A stretch of 64,000 nt of DNA from Candidatus Woesearchaeota archaeon (GTDB lineage Archaea > Nanobdellota > Nanobdellia > Woesearchaeales > JAFGLG01): NCBI GenBank assembly GCA_016928155.1, contig JAFGLG010000017.1, positions 62,001 to 126,000 on the forward strand, written 5' to 3'. The first letter of the stretch is position 1. The number at the start of each line of letters is the position of its first letter. The notes below the pieces were generated by a model that saw nothing but the letters and a program-made list of their open reading frames with translations, ran no database searches and was not told the DNA's origin. Made by a program: the position numbers and the translations under genes. Shown in pieces: positions 19,401 through 26,227 of this stretch.

Positions 19401-22382
19401 GACACCGCCTGTGCCATAGCATGTCAGGTCATAGCAGTCAGTGTCCCCGTCACGATCATTGTCGAAATCATCGTCGCATGTCAGCTCAGTCCCATATTCG
19501 CACAATGCACCGCTGCTCAGGTCGCCGACTCTTGTGTCGCAGTCTATGTCTCCGCAGTCTATCCCTCCGAACTGGGGACTTGCCGGATGGTCATAATCCA
19601 GGTCATTGTCATTGTTGTCATAGCATATGACTTCGTAGAGAGCACAAAGGTAGTCTGATGTCCTGTGCCATCTGTCGCAGTCCCTTTCATAATATGACCC
19701 GCTCACATAGCAGTCATATGGGCCGTCTGCGTCGTTGTCGAAGCGGTCATCGCATGTCAGTTCTGTACCGAATTCGCATATCGCATCCAGTGTCAGGTTG
19801 CCGACGAGCGTATGGCAGTCGTCATCCAGGCAGTCTGTCCATGCAATCATGCTCGGTGTGCTGTCCTGATAGCTTGTGCTGCTGTCCCATACCCCGAAAT
19901 ATCCGTAGTCATAGTCATTGTTTAGGAGGTCATAGCAGATCTCATCTATCAGGGGACATGACTCGTTGTCCATGAAGCAGTCATTGTCGAAGCAGTCTAT
20001 GTATCCGTCGCCGTCATTGTCGAATCCGTCGTCGCATGTCAGCTCAGTCCCGTATTCGCATCTAATGCCTTCCAGTATCAGCGCTCCGTCGCAGCCGATG
20101 TCGAGGCAGTCAAGCACAGGTATCTCGGCGCATTCGCCTGTTGTCGATAGAAGGCTGTTGAGGTCATTGTCTATGCCATCATTGCAGTATTCGGCATATC
20201 CGCTTGAATTTATGTAGTCGCTTTCATTGGCAGGTGCTGAATCTGTCACATTGATTGTCTGGTACAGCCTCACAGTACCGTACCCGTCGTCCATGCTCCT
20301 CACGAACTCTATGTCATACCCGCCTCCAGGCGCTTCTGCAGGCATGCCGAACCTTAGCATCTCCCATAAGTGTCCTGTGAATCTGTCATTGTCCGGATTG
20401 CCGTCAGGAGTGTATGATTTTGATGTTAATGACATTGTTGTATACAGCTTGGTTGGCAGCTGTCTTGTCTCGGTTGTGCTGTCTGATATCCCGAAATCGG
20501 GCGGTAGGTCATTTAGTGCCACCTGCACAAGCTTGCTGTCCACATCGCATTGCTTGAACTTTGCTGTATAATCTGACCCTGGCTTGACTGCTTTTATGTA
20601 ATAGACTGTCGTAGCTCCCATGTCGAACCAGCAGACATTGTTCATGCATGGGTCGTCGAGCCATATTGCGCTGTCTATGCTCCTGCTGTTCCTGCATTCG
20701 TATCTCACTCCTGCGCAGTCAGGATCATCGCAGTCGATGCGCAGGTCTCCGTCATTGTCCACACCATCATCGCATTCATCCTCTACGAGTGCACTAGCCT
20801 GCTGTTTTATCGCAAAGTTGACGTCGCTGACCCATGAGCAGTTCAGCTCGTCAAAGTACCATCCGGGATTGTTTGTGTAGCAGGATACTGCATGATCGAC
20901 ATCATCCCACAGCCATGTGTTGCTCCTGTGGATGTGGAAGAACATTGTGTTGTCCATTGTCAGCTGGCTGTTGTTATATGCTGTCGTCGTCACATTGTAC
21001 TGCCCGTTCTGCACCGTGTTTGGCAGTGAGAGGCCATAGGTCACATTGTAGTATCTTCCATTGCTGTAAGTCGTGACATCTGCCGGGTTGAATGATGGGT
21101 CTATATCTGAGAAACCAGAGGTCACATTCAGTGTGCTCTCCTCGAGCTTCACGCTTATTATGGCCTCAGAGTTCTCCTTGTAGAACACCTTGTCCCTGTT
21201 CGGCGGCTTGACCCTGAATGTTGTGTTTGCGTAGCCTGTCAGGTTGGCGTGGGTGCAGTATGCATCCAATGTGTGGTTCCCCTCGATGTATCTCCAATGC
21301 TGTATGTATTTGTAGAGTGATATCTGCGGTATGTACAGATGTATCAGGCTTTGCTTGGGCATCCAATCCCAGTGTAAAAATCCTCCTGTTACAGCCATCA
21401 GGGTGAAGCTTGTGGGGTTGTAGTCTGTCCTGTAAGAGCAGTTTGCTATGATGGGGAATGATATGTCGCCATAGCCTGTTGCATATGTTGTCACATTGAA
21501 ATATGGTGAGTTGTCCTGCGTCGGGTCCTCTATGGATATGTTGACCTTGAGCGATGCGTTCTCTATTGTGGTATAGTTCCCCTCGAATCCGGCTGTGTCT
21601 TCAAATAGGATTGAGCCGTTCGTGAAATCTGTTATCAGACAATCGCTGCAGAACTCGCCGTTTTTCAGTATTATCGGCAATATGGCGCTTATGTTATGCA
21701 GTGTGATTTGGGGGTATGACAGTATGCACATGGTGTTGAAGCCATAAGCTCTGATGAAGTTTTTTTCGATGATCAGGTTTGCATCTATGTTCATCTCATC
21801 AAGATCCACTTTTGATGGGCCGGAGTAATTGATGTCCCCGTGCTCGTTGCCGATTGTTATGTCTGACAACTGTATCCATGCTGTAAAATTAGAGAGGTTA
21901 GTCGTGTAGTTGTTCTTGTAATTCTCCCAGATAGGCTCTATATCCACATTGTTTATTGAGAACAGTCCTCCGAAAACCCCGCTGTCGGCGCATTCTCCCT
22001 TGGCTGCTGCCCTCACAAAATAACCGCACATGGAATCCGGCACTGTTGTCGTATCCCATGTCACATTGAAATAATCATCTCCATCAAAGTAATCGGTCCC
22101 GAGGGAACCTATGGATGCACCTCTGTAGTCAAAGCTGACTTCAGAGACATTTAAGTTGTAGTCAGTGTAGTTTGCATACACTGATACTGTTATCACCCCT
22201 GAATATACTCCTGCTTGAGGATGGAGGTTGGTGAGTGTGGGGACTCCACCTATACATATCCTGACTTTCCCGGCAGCTGTGACCTGCCCGGAGATCTGGT
22301 TGTGCAGTGAGTAATTAGAATATCCGATAGTGATGATGTACATGATTACAAGCACAGCTATCACATTATTGGATATCTTCAT
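16401..22382 (-). CDS. Giant modular surface protein with acidic Cys/DND repeats, TSP1-like domain and cytoplasmic helical tail
   Basis: 1993 residues, the largest gene here. Order: N-terminal membrane/signal segment; beta-rich domains with many sequons (to ~530); about ten Cys-flanked repeats of type CxDGxDNDxDG..DC (about 536-1095), whose DxDxDG loops resemble calcium-binding type III repeats; further Ig-like and cadherin-like domains; a glycine run near 1565; a thrombospondin-1-like WTCNAWSEC domain (~1575-1625); four CxDGI.N.GE..IDCGGPC.PC repeats (~1628-1720), the last degenerate; a membrane segment (~1730-1757); and a 235-residue helical cytoplasmic tail resembling DUF4129. AGGAGG lies 4 nt before the ATG, inside the RHH gene. 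The tail faces the cytoplasm where MoxR/DUF58 act. Confidence 0.88.
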   Translation of the reverse strand: MKISNNVIAVLVIMYIITIGYSNYSLHNQISGQVTAAGKVRICIGGVPTLTNLHPQAGVYSGVITVSVYANYTDYNLNVSEVSFDYRGASIGSLGTDYFDGDDYFNVTWDTTTVPDSMCGYFVRAAAKGECADSGVFGGLFSINNVDIEPIWENYKNNYTTNLSNFTAWIQLSDITIGNEHGDINYSGPSKVDLDEMNIDANLIIEKNFIRAYGFNTMCILSYPQITLHNISAILPIILKNGEFCSDCLITDFTNGSILFEDTAGFEGNYTTIENASLKVNISIEDPTQDNSPYFNVTTYATGYGDISFPIIANCSYRTDYNPTSFTLMAVTGGFLHWDWMPKQSLIHLYIPQISLYKYIQHWRYIEGNHTLDAYCTHANLTGYANTTFRVKPPNRDKVFYKENSEAIISVKLEESTLNVTSGFSDIDPSFNPADVTTYSNGRYYNVTYGLSLPNTVQNGQYNVTTTAYNNSQLTMDNTMFFHIHRSNTWLWDDVDHAVSCYTNNPGWYFDELNCSWVSDVNFAIKQQASALVEDECDDGVDNDGDLRIDCDDPDCAGVRYECRNSRSIDSAIWLDDPCMNNVCWFDMGATTVYYIKAVKPGSDYTAKFKQCDVDSKLVQVALNDLPPDFGISDSTTETRQLPTKLYTTMSLTSKSYTPDGNPDNDRFTGHLWEMLRFGMPAEAPGGGYDIEFVRSMDDGYGTVRLYQTINVTDSAPANESDYINSSGYAEYCNDGIDNDLNSLLSTTGECAEIPVLDCLDIGCDGALILEGIRCEYGTELTCDDGFDNDGDGYIDCFDNDCFMDNESCPLIDEICYDLLNNDYDYGYFGVWDSSTSYQDSTPSMIAWTDCLDDDCHTLVGNLTLDAICEFGTELTCDDRFDNDADGPYDCYVSGSYYERDCDRWHRTSDYLCALYEVICYDNNDNDLDYDHPASPQFGGIDCGDIDCDTRVGDLSSGALCEYGTELTCDDDFDNDRDGDTDCYDLTCYGTGGVCYPCPYQENISIDSCADSSDNDADGAADCDDADCYGQVGPDGRLCGVTETDCSDGLDNDHDGFTDCDDMDCAECYYGPAEFCNDGLDNDGDGLSDCGDTECNMALVCLGITPTNVTDTIVGVNVTHDQVVTLGNNLTAEFMDIEFNGTVLILIGHVHYPISQINSEPNENNTYMYGTTTGFIKLVNNNTIQLENPSGFEGDLDLSAAVNATEIGLHELRITVSVEGNVAYWDSTIYVTENEPPLVTSVEPPPGTVLYGASQEIVINVTDNRTYNTGIDYCEINISGEVYIVDDCSMEYPFPDGTWNISYVVYDGVGNSASGSYNITVVRGPYQSSPYYAYTNYPDRMHFSSEQLLGIGVNFNSSNGFTTSTGCLVKFYHLNETYIKSETVPMNNLTGDNKMVSCTGEVPIGDILNTNITSEVIRFDVTVTDDADMDSTSARQSIFMCSNLNDSGVYRCLDSCELGSIFNNPPYLIQPIPDQIWKEDTSLTGLDLDDYFADPDGDPLVYTWSYIDKITISMNQYHVLTFTPEPNWFGIRLVTFRAEDPYGEFVYSNQVMLKVMDMPDPRPSPGGGGGGGGGGSPDRPSKWCTVNWTCNAWSECLPSGIQIRVCTDINNCESPILQPNLTRECIYEPTCHDGIQNHGETGIDCGGPCSPCPTCNDGIHNGAEQGIDCGGPCPPCPLCRDGIKNQGEERTDCGGPCPPCPTCHDGIQNQGETGIDVGGPCPPKRLYEQPMMIMWVILWWLLIILALCLLAGYLFYKYYGKYLPDLLYNILRWFPAAAKRKDDFGFIILQAVRVTELEEKSAVDKLETLAYILRVFMKEVFDTKYSSTLEEMIDDARRNIDNILLKDLITHYILKLNDKVYGKKQTDGGELKEFFENIRKIVTSSVDVPAKEQNEAYETPLKDKEEIFKKLREIERRRKVSKGIQAFNIRIRKINTAIKTKKIGVSELENLRRSYEAANDIYKKMNKDERTASYESLKSAHEKITRLEEGQPE

Positions 22383-22533
22383 CTTTCCTCCTTATTTTCT
22401 TGTATTTGACCAGAAGATCCCTGAGCGCTTCTCTTGTTATCTCAGATTGGTTTGAGAACATGCCTTCGTCTATCAGTTCCTGTATCTTTTTCTTCAGCTC
22501 TTTCCCGATTCTTATGTGGACCAGATCAGACAT
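22366..22533 (-). CDS. Small ribbon-helix-helix (CopG/Arc-type) regulator
   Basis: A 55-residue gene easily missed because of its length. Reading from ATG 22533: MSDLVHIRIG strand, KELKKKIQELIDEG helix, FSNQSEITREALRDLL turn and second helix, basic tail ending DEDIQ. This is the RHH fold: the N-terminal strand pairs in a dimer and enters the DNA major groove. The end overlaps the 1993-residue gene by 17 bp and carries its AGGAGG ribosome-binding site, so the regulator is the first gene of the operon. GAAGGAT precedes its own ATG. Two identical palindromes lie 32-66 bp upstream, suggesting autorepression. Confidence 0.87.
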   Translation of the reverse strand: MSDLVHIRIGKELKKKIQELIDEGMFSNQSEITREALRDLLVKYKKIRRKDEDIQ

Positions 22534-22564
22534 CTATATCCTTCTTACTGTATGAATCAACATA

Positions 22565-22599
22565 TATCATTTTGATATACAAATAATATCATTTTGATA
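22565..22599. promoter_or_regulatory. Tandem 13-bp palindromic operator, probable RHH binding site
   Basis: TATCATTTTGATA occurs twice without mismatch, at 22565-22577 and 22587-22599. Each copy is a TATCA / TGATA inverted repeat, and centres are 22 bp apart, about two helical turns, the spacing at which RHH dimers bind side by side. The sites lie between the TATA box and the RHH start codon, covering the expected transcription start. Confidence 0.75.
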
Positions 22600-22601
22600 C
22601 A

Positions 22602-22613
22602 TTTATTTATAAA
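22602..22613 (-). promoter_or_regulatory. TATA box of the giant surface-protein operon
   Basis: The minus strand reads TTTATAAATAAA. The expected start, about 25 bp downstream, falls near 22580, within the tandem operator, so a bound repressor should block initiation. Confidence 0.6.
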
Positions 22614-22720
22614 TGTTATTATAAGATATATAAAAAAGGGTATAAAAAAGATATAGAAAAGATATGGAACTGGGTATATTGGGTCAAGGATGCTCAGAAA
22701 AAAGAACAAGAGACAAATAC

Positions 22721-23173
22721 TTACTTGCTTCGCCAGAATGTCATCTTGGCATACCCATGATAATACCCTATCTCTTTGTTGGGTATTCCAATCAGCTGTA
22801 TTGTCTTCGCCTCATTGGGTTCGAGATGAGGCATTGATGGAATGGCTTCTACCATACCGCTGATGTTCCCAACCACCTTCATCTTGACATCGAGCGGGAA
22901 ATTATAGGGGTTGATTAGGACGACTTCCCTTATCAGTGTGCTGCCTCCTTTTTGTGCTGAGCCGAAATGCAGGAAATCATCCCCGAGGTTTATGCCAACG
23001 CCTTTCTCCACCACTTTGATGTCCATCTCTATGGTCCTTGTCTCGACATGCATGTATGAGAAATAGGCTATGCTTGTCAAGGACACTGTCAATATGATTA
23101 TGGCAATGAGAGCTATGATGAGTTGTTTTGTTGAGAATCCTGATGTATGTCCGAATTTATGTTTCTTACGCAT
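22721..23173 (-). CDS. Single-pass membrane protein, unknown function
   Basis: 150 residues when started at ATG 23173 (MRKKHKFGH). A longer frame runs back to 23332, but it would overlap the upstream gene by 92 bp and bypass a good TATA box at 23191-23202. Basic N-terminus, membrane segment (LIIALIAIIILTVSLTSIAYF), then an extracytoplasmic beta domain with NPYNFPLD and LEPNE motifs like an NEW3/CARDB or pili-subunit fold. It follows the surface gene cluster. I do not recognise a named family. Confidence 0.7.
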   Translation of the reverse strand: MRKKHKFGHTSGFSTKQLIIALIAIIILTVSLTSIAYFSYMHVETRTIEMDIKVVEKGVGINLGDDFLHFGSAQKGGSTLIREVVLINPYNFPLDVKMKVVGNISGMVEAIPSMPHLEPNEAKTIQLIGIPNKEIGYYHGYAKMTFWRSK

Positions 23174-23190
23174 ATTGGCTGATTTTGAGG

Positions 23191-23202
23191 TTATATTTAT
23201 AT
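23191..23202 (-). promoter_or_regulatory. TATA box for the 150-residue membrane protein
   Basis: Reads ATATAAATATAA on the minus strand, 18-29 bp before ATG 23173. This supports that start and a leaderless transcript. Confidence 0.5.
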
Positions 23203-23240
23203 TTTTTATTATTTTTTTATTTGGAGTGTATGATTTTATT

Positions 23241-24515
23241 TCAGGGATGCTTTGGGGCCTCGAGCTTCTTTGCCTTTTTCTTTTTGTCTGGCTTGGGGGC
23301 ATCACCTTCGAGTTCATCGAAATCAGGATCATTCCCCCCTGCCTTATGACTGTATCTTCTCATCTCTTTCCTGTCCTGTACCCTGAGTATCAGGAATATC
23401 AGCATGATTAGGGTTAGTATCAGCAGCAGGAGGTTTGTTATGTTGAAGTACTGCAGGAACATCGGCCTATGGAGGGTTTTCTCAAGAACTGCGAGAAGGC
23501 TGTCCTTCTCTGTTATCCTTTCCCCATAATATGCTCTCAGCTGTATCGGGTATGCGCTTGCATTAACCCCGTTTGCATCGAGGTATGTCGACAGGTTTCC
23601 TTTGCCGAACGGCCCGAGCGTTATCGGAGATGTCTTTGCCACCACACCATTGAAGGTCACTTCCCCCCAGACATCTTTGAGCTCTCCGTTCCAGAGGCTC
23701 TCTACCTCAAATTCGAATTTGTTTATCATGTCTGAGTATATCTCTTTGGTGTGGTTGTTTATCTTGAGCTGTCTTGTGCCGACAAGATAGGAATCATTGA
23801 GATTTTCTGTTATTTCGTTGTAATGGACATCTGCCTCGACTGAATATTTTCCTGGGGGATAACCCCCCATCGGGAACCTCACATCCCAATTATGGCTTTG
23901 GAAGGAATTGAGAGAGACTTTTGATGTGTCTGCGGTATGGACAAGCCCGCCTGATGAGTTGTAGAACCTCAGCTCTGCATGCGCATCCTCTATCATTATC
24001 TTTCCTTTGTTGGATATTGATACTGTTGTTATCTCAGTCTCATTCTCGCCGATGTCCCTGGCATTGAGTCTGGTCTCTGCCAGCAGGCCAGGATGCAATA
24101 CATGGAGAGAAAAGAGGAAAGCCAGTGATCCCTTCACTGTCAGAGCTCCTTCGATAGTGTTGCCCTCTGTCACTGACATTTTTATCACATGCTGCCCGAA
24201 GTGCTCTGAGTCTTCGAAGAAATTGACTTTTACCTTGAAGGTGAATGTCTCCATGGGTTTGAGTTCAGGTATCGAGGCCGGCTCTGCTGAGAAATATTTA
24301 TTGAGGTCTGTCTTCCCGCCGCCCCTGTCCTGAAAGGTTATTGAATAGCTTTGGGGTATTTTTTGGTTATTTATGATGGTGTATTCATACTCATGGCTTT
24401 TGCCGAGCTCGACATTTAGGTTCCTGTTCAGCAGATCAGAAGTCCCTCTTATGCCGTTTGCTGCTGGGATTATGAGGACTAATATTAAGATTAGGAAAAA
24501 TATGTTTTTTGCCAT
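23241..24515 (-). CDS. Membrane-anchored beta-domain protein (CARDB/NEW3-like)
   Basis: 424 residues. Signal peptide (FFLILILVLIIPAANG), two or three beta-sandwich domains with sequons, a membrane segment near 370-390, and a charged K/P-rich cytoplasmic tail. The C-terminal half resembles the protein at 60687-61991: both have an SLWNxxLxDVxG block, a PGKYSVE/PGTYTIK strand, a late membrane helix and a K/P-rich tail. It lies 27 bp after the S-layer-like gene 24543-25232, mirroring the LamG protein and its partner at the right end. Surface scaffold or transport role unknown. Confidence 0.75.
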   Translation of the reverse strand: MAKNIFFLILILVLIIPAANGIRGTSDLLNRNLNVELGKSHEYEYTIINNQKIPQSYSITFQDRGGGKTDLNKYFSAEPASIPELKPMETFTFKVKVNFFEDSEHFGQHVIKMSVTEGNTIEGALTVKGSLAFLFSLHVLHPGLLAETRLNARDIGENETEITTVSISNKGKIMIEDAHAELRFYNSSGGLVHTADTSKVSLNSFQSHNWDVRFPMGGYPPGKYSVEADVHYNEITENLNDSYLVGTRQLKINNHTKEIYSDMINKFEFEVESLWNGELKDVWGEVTFNGVVAKTSPITLGPFGKGNLSTYLDANGVNASAYPIQLRAYYGERITEKDSLLAVLEKTLHRPMFLQYFNITNLLLLILTLIMLIFLILRVQDRKEMRRYSHKAGGNDPDFDELEGDAPKPDKKKKAKKLEAPKHP

Positions 24516-24542
24516 TTTAAAAAGTAAGAAAAAAAAGATAAT

Positions 24543-25232
24543 TTATTTCTTGACTGCCTCAAAGATCACATTGACAGAAGCTTCGTTACCTAATGTGGAT
24601 GCACCGAGAGGCACCAGGACTTTTGCAGATACATTTGCCCATTTTTGAGGGGTGCTTCCAATTGGAAGGGCATTACACCAGCTTACATTCTCCACATTCT
24701 TTGGGAATTCCTGGTAAGTGGTAATACCACTGGCACAGTTATGTCCGTCAAGCTTGAACTCCAATGCAGCTTGTGCTGTACAGAATGTATAATTGCCTGA
24801 TGTTGCATCTTGGCATACAAGTTCTGCAGCTGTTCCTGTCACATTGATGCTGATGTTGACTTCAACGTTACCATCATTCCAGAGTGCAAAGTGATCTCCA
24901 CTCAGGCATCCCGGCCCATTGAATCCGTTTGCATCAGTTGTGACTGCATCAACAACCTGTGTTCCGGTTGCTGAGTCGCAGGTGATATTATTAATCACCC
25001 TAGAGAAATTAGAGTTGACGCCAAAATCTATAAGCAGGTCAGTCGCATTGATTGACAGAACTTGTGTGATGGTTATGTTGACCTTGCCTGTGTAATTGGT
25101 CTCGCCTGTTGCGAATCCTGCCAGCATCCCTAACTCTGAGATCCCTCCCATGAGCCAGGCAAAGCTTGCTAGAGAGACCACGATTGCTGCTACTAATAGA
25201 TATACTAATGTTTTGTTTGAAACTTCACCCAT
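24543..25232 (-). CDS. Pilin/S-layer-like surface protein with N-terminal membrane anchor
   Basis: 229 residues: short MGEVSNKT leader, membrane segment, then a beta domain with many sequons, six Cys and a DGNVEVNISI strand. That strand and the C-terminal VPLG...GNEASVNVIF block recur at the C-terminus of the LamG protein (RNEGNVHINLSI and VPGG...GNKSSILVF). GGAGGTTA overlaps the stop codon of the preceding gene, so translation is coupled. Probably an abundant cell-surface protein, judging by the strong ribosome-binding site; this is inference. Confidence 0.72.
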   Translation of the reverse strand: MGEVSNKTLVYLLVAAIVVSLASFAWLMGGISELGMLAGFATGETNYTGKVNITITQVLSINATDLLIDFGVNSNFSRVINNITCDSATGTQVVDAVTTDANGFNGPGCLSGDHFALWNDGNVEVNISINVTGTAAELVCQDATSGNYTFCTAQAALEFKLDGHNCASGITTYQEFPKNVENVSWCNALPIGSTPQKWANVSAKVLVPLGASTLGNEASVNVIFEAVKK

Positions 25233-25235
25233 TTT

Positions 25236-25472
25236 TTAACCTCCTTTTGCCATATTAGTAATTTCCAATGCCACTCTGCCGGTTGTCTGCACAGGTGGTA
25301 GATTGCTGCCGGTTATCCCTAATTTCACTTGGCCGACAGGTGTTGTTGTTCCTGCTGGGAACTCTGTCGCTGTCTCTGTAATCCTGCTCCACATTGCCCA
25401 TGTGGTGAACACTGAAAGACATATTGTCAAAATCAAGAGAACAAGCACTGTCTTCTTTGAGATGTCACCCAT
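25236..25472 (-). CDS. Small pilin-like membrane protein
   Basis: 78 residues with N-terminus MGDISKKTVLVLLILTICL, close to that of the next gene, and a short extracytoplasmic tail rich in T and P. The leader (AAGGAGGTTAAAAAATGGGTGA) is nearly identical to that of the following gene, so the pair arose by duplication or shares a conserved start context. First gene of the surface cluster, with a TATA box about 90 bp upstream and a hairpin in the leader. Confidence 0.7.
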   Translation of the reverse strand: MGDISKKTVLVLLILTICLSVFTTWAMWSRITETATEFPAGTTTPVGQVKLGITGSNLPPVQTTGRVALEITNMAKGG

Positions 25473-25512
25473 TTTTTAACCTCCTTTTTGTTAATCACAC
25501 AAAAGTGAATAT

Positions 25513-25531
25513 TTGTGGTAGTTTGCCACAA
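25513..25531 (-). promoter_or_regulatory. Hairpin in the leader of the pilin-like operon
   Basis: TTGTGG (25513-25518) pairs with CCACAA (25526-25531) across a 7-nt loop, about 40 nt upstream of the start codon at 25472. It could stabilise the mRNA of an abundant surface protein or be a protein-binding site. Confidence 0.35.
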
Positions 25532-25555
25532 TTGGTATAGCTTTTACATACACTA

Positions 25556-25566
25556 GTTTATATATT
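25556..25566 (-). promoter_or_regulatory. TATA box of the pilin-like operon
   Basis: Reads AAAAATATAAAC-like sequence on the minus strand (AAATATATAAA core), placing the transcription start near 25533 and giving a leader of about 60 nt. The rest of the 25473-25774 gap shows no gene. Confidence 0.5.
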
Positions 25567-25774
25567 TTTCGATTTTGATGAAAACTATTTATAAAATTGC
25601 CCACCAGGAGTCAGATTCAGGAAGCATAGCAGCATGCAATAGATTCATGGATGGAAAGATGCTAGTCATATACCATCTCTACTTGCGGGTTATATGATAT
25701 CTTGTGATTATTTAATGTCTAATATCTCATGATTACATAAAAACATTGAGTTTTCCGCCAAAATGTCTAGGTTC

Positions 25775-26134
25775 TTATAGGTTCTGATAATATGTATCAA
25801 TGCCTTCAATGTGGCTTATCTTTGTGTTCTTCTGGAGCCTCTCCCTGAATCTCCTGTCGACTTTCACTCCGAACCTTTCGAGCCCGGTCTTCAGCTTATG
25901 GTAGAGCTCTTTGCCTTCCCTGTCCAGGTCTGTGAGGATTATTATGCTGTCAGTGCTCTCGACGATCTGCTCGACAAAAGAGTACAATGGCTTGTTCAGG
26001 GAAAAAATTCTGTTCCTTATCCCGATGTTCCTGAGCGCTGCAACATCTTTTTTTCCCTCGACAATCAAAGGCGTCTGCGTCTCATTCACATCGATGATCC
26101 ATTTGTCAAGAATCTCTTTTTCCAGGATGTCCAT
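25775..26134 (-). CDS. Small Toprim-domain protein (COG1658-like)
   Basis: 119 residues, a stand-alone Toprim fold: the Glu motif IVEGKKDVAALR (E27) and the DxD motif ILTDLDREGKEL are intact, the metal-binding pattern used by DnaG, topoisomerases and RNase M5. Small archaeal Toprim proteins of this type have no settled role; RNase M5-like RNA cleavage is one possibility. It is divergent from the primase gene, which suggests a nucleic-acid function but proves nothing. Confidence 0.82.
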   Translation of the reverse strand: MDILEKEILDKWIIDVNETQTPLIVEGKKDVAALRNIGIRNRIFSLNKPLYSFVEQIVESTDSIIILTDLDREGKELYHKLKTGLERFGVKVDRRFRERLQKNTKISHIEGIDTYYQNL

Positions 26135-26227
26135 GCTGTGGCAGATGAAGGAGCTCTTTTATTGTTTTCCATGTTGTTTTCCATAAACATTAAATACCTC
26201 AGATGAATGGTCTGGTCAGGGGGTTTT

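Noticed and set aside
19070-20780. Many long alternative-frame readings across the giant surface genes
   Set aside because: They arise from the repeated DND/GC-biased codons of the real minus-strand genes; no start signals and low-complexity products.
23174-23332. 53-residue N-terminal extension of the membrane protein at 22721
   Set aside because: It would overlap the upstream gene by 92 bp and place the TATA box inside the coding region; the start at 23173 fits better.
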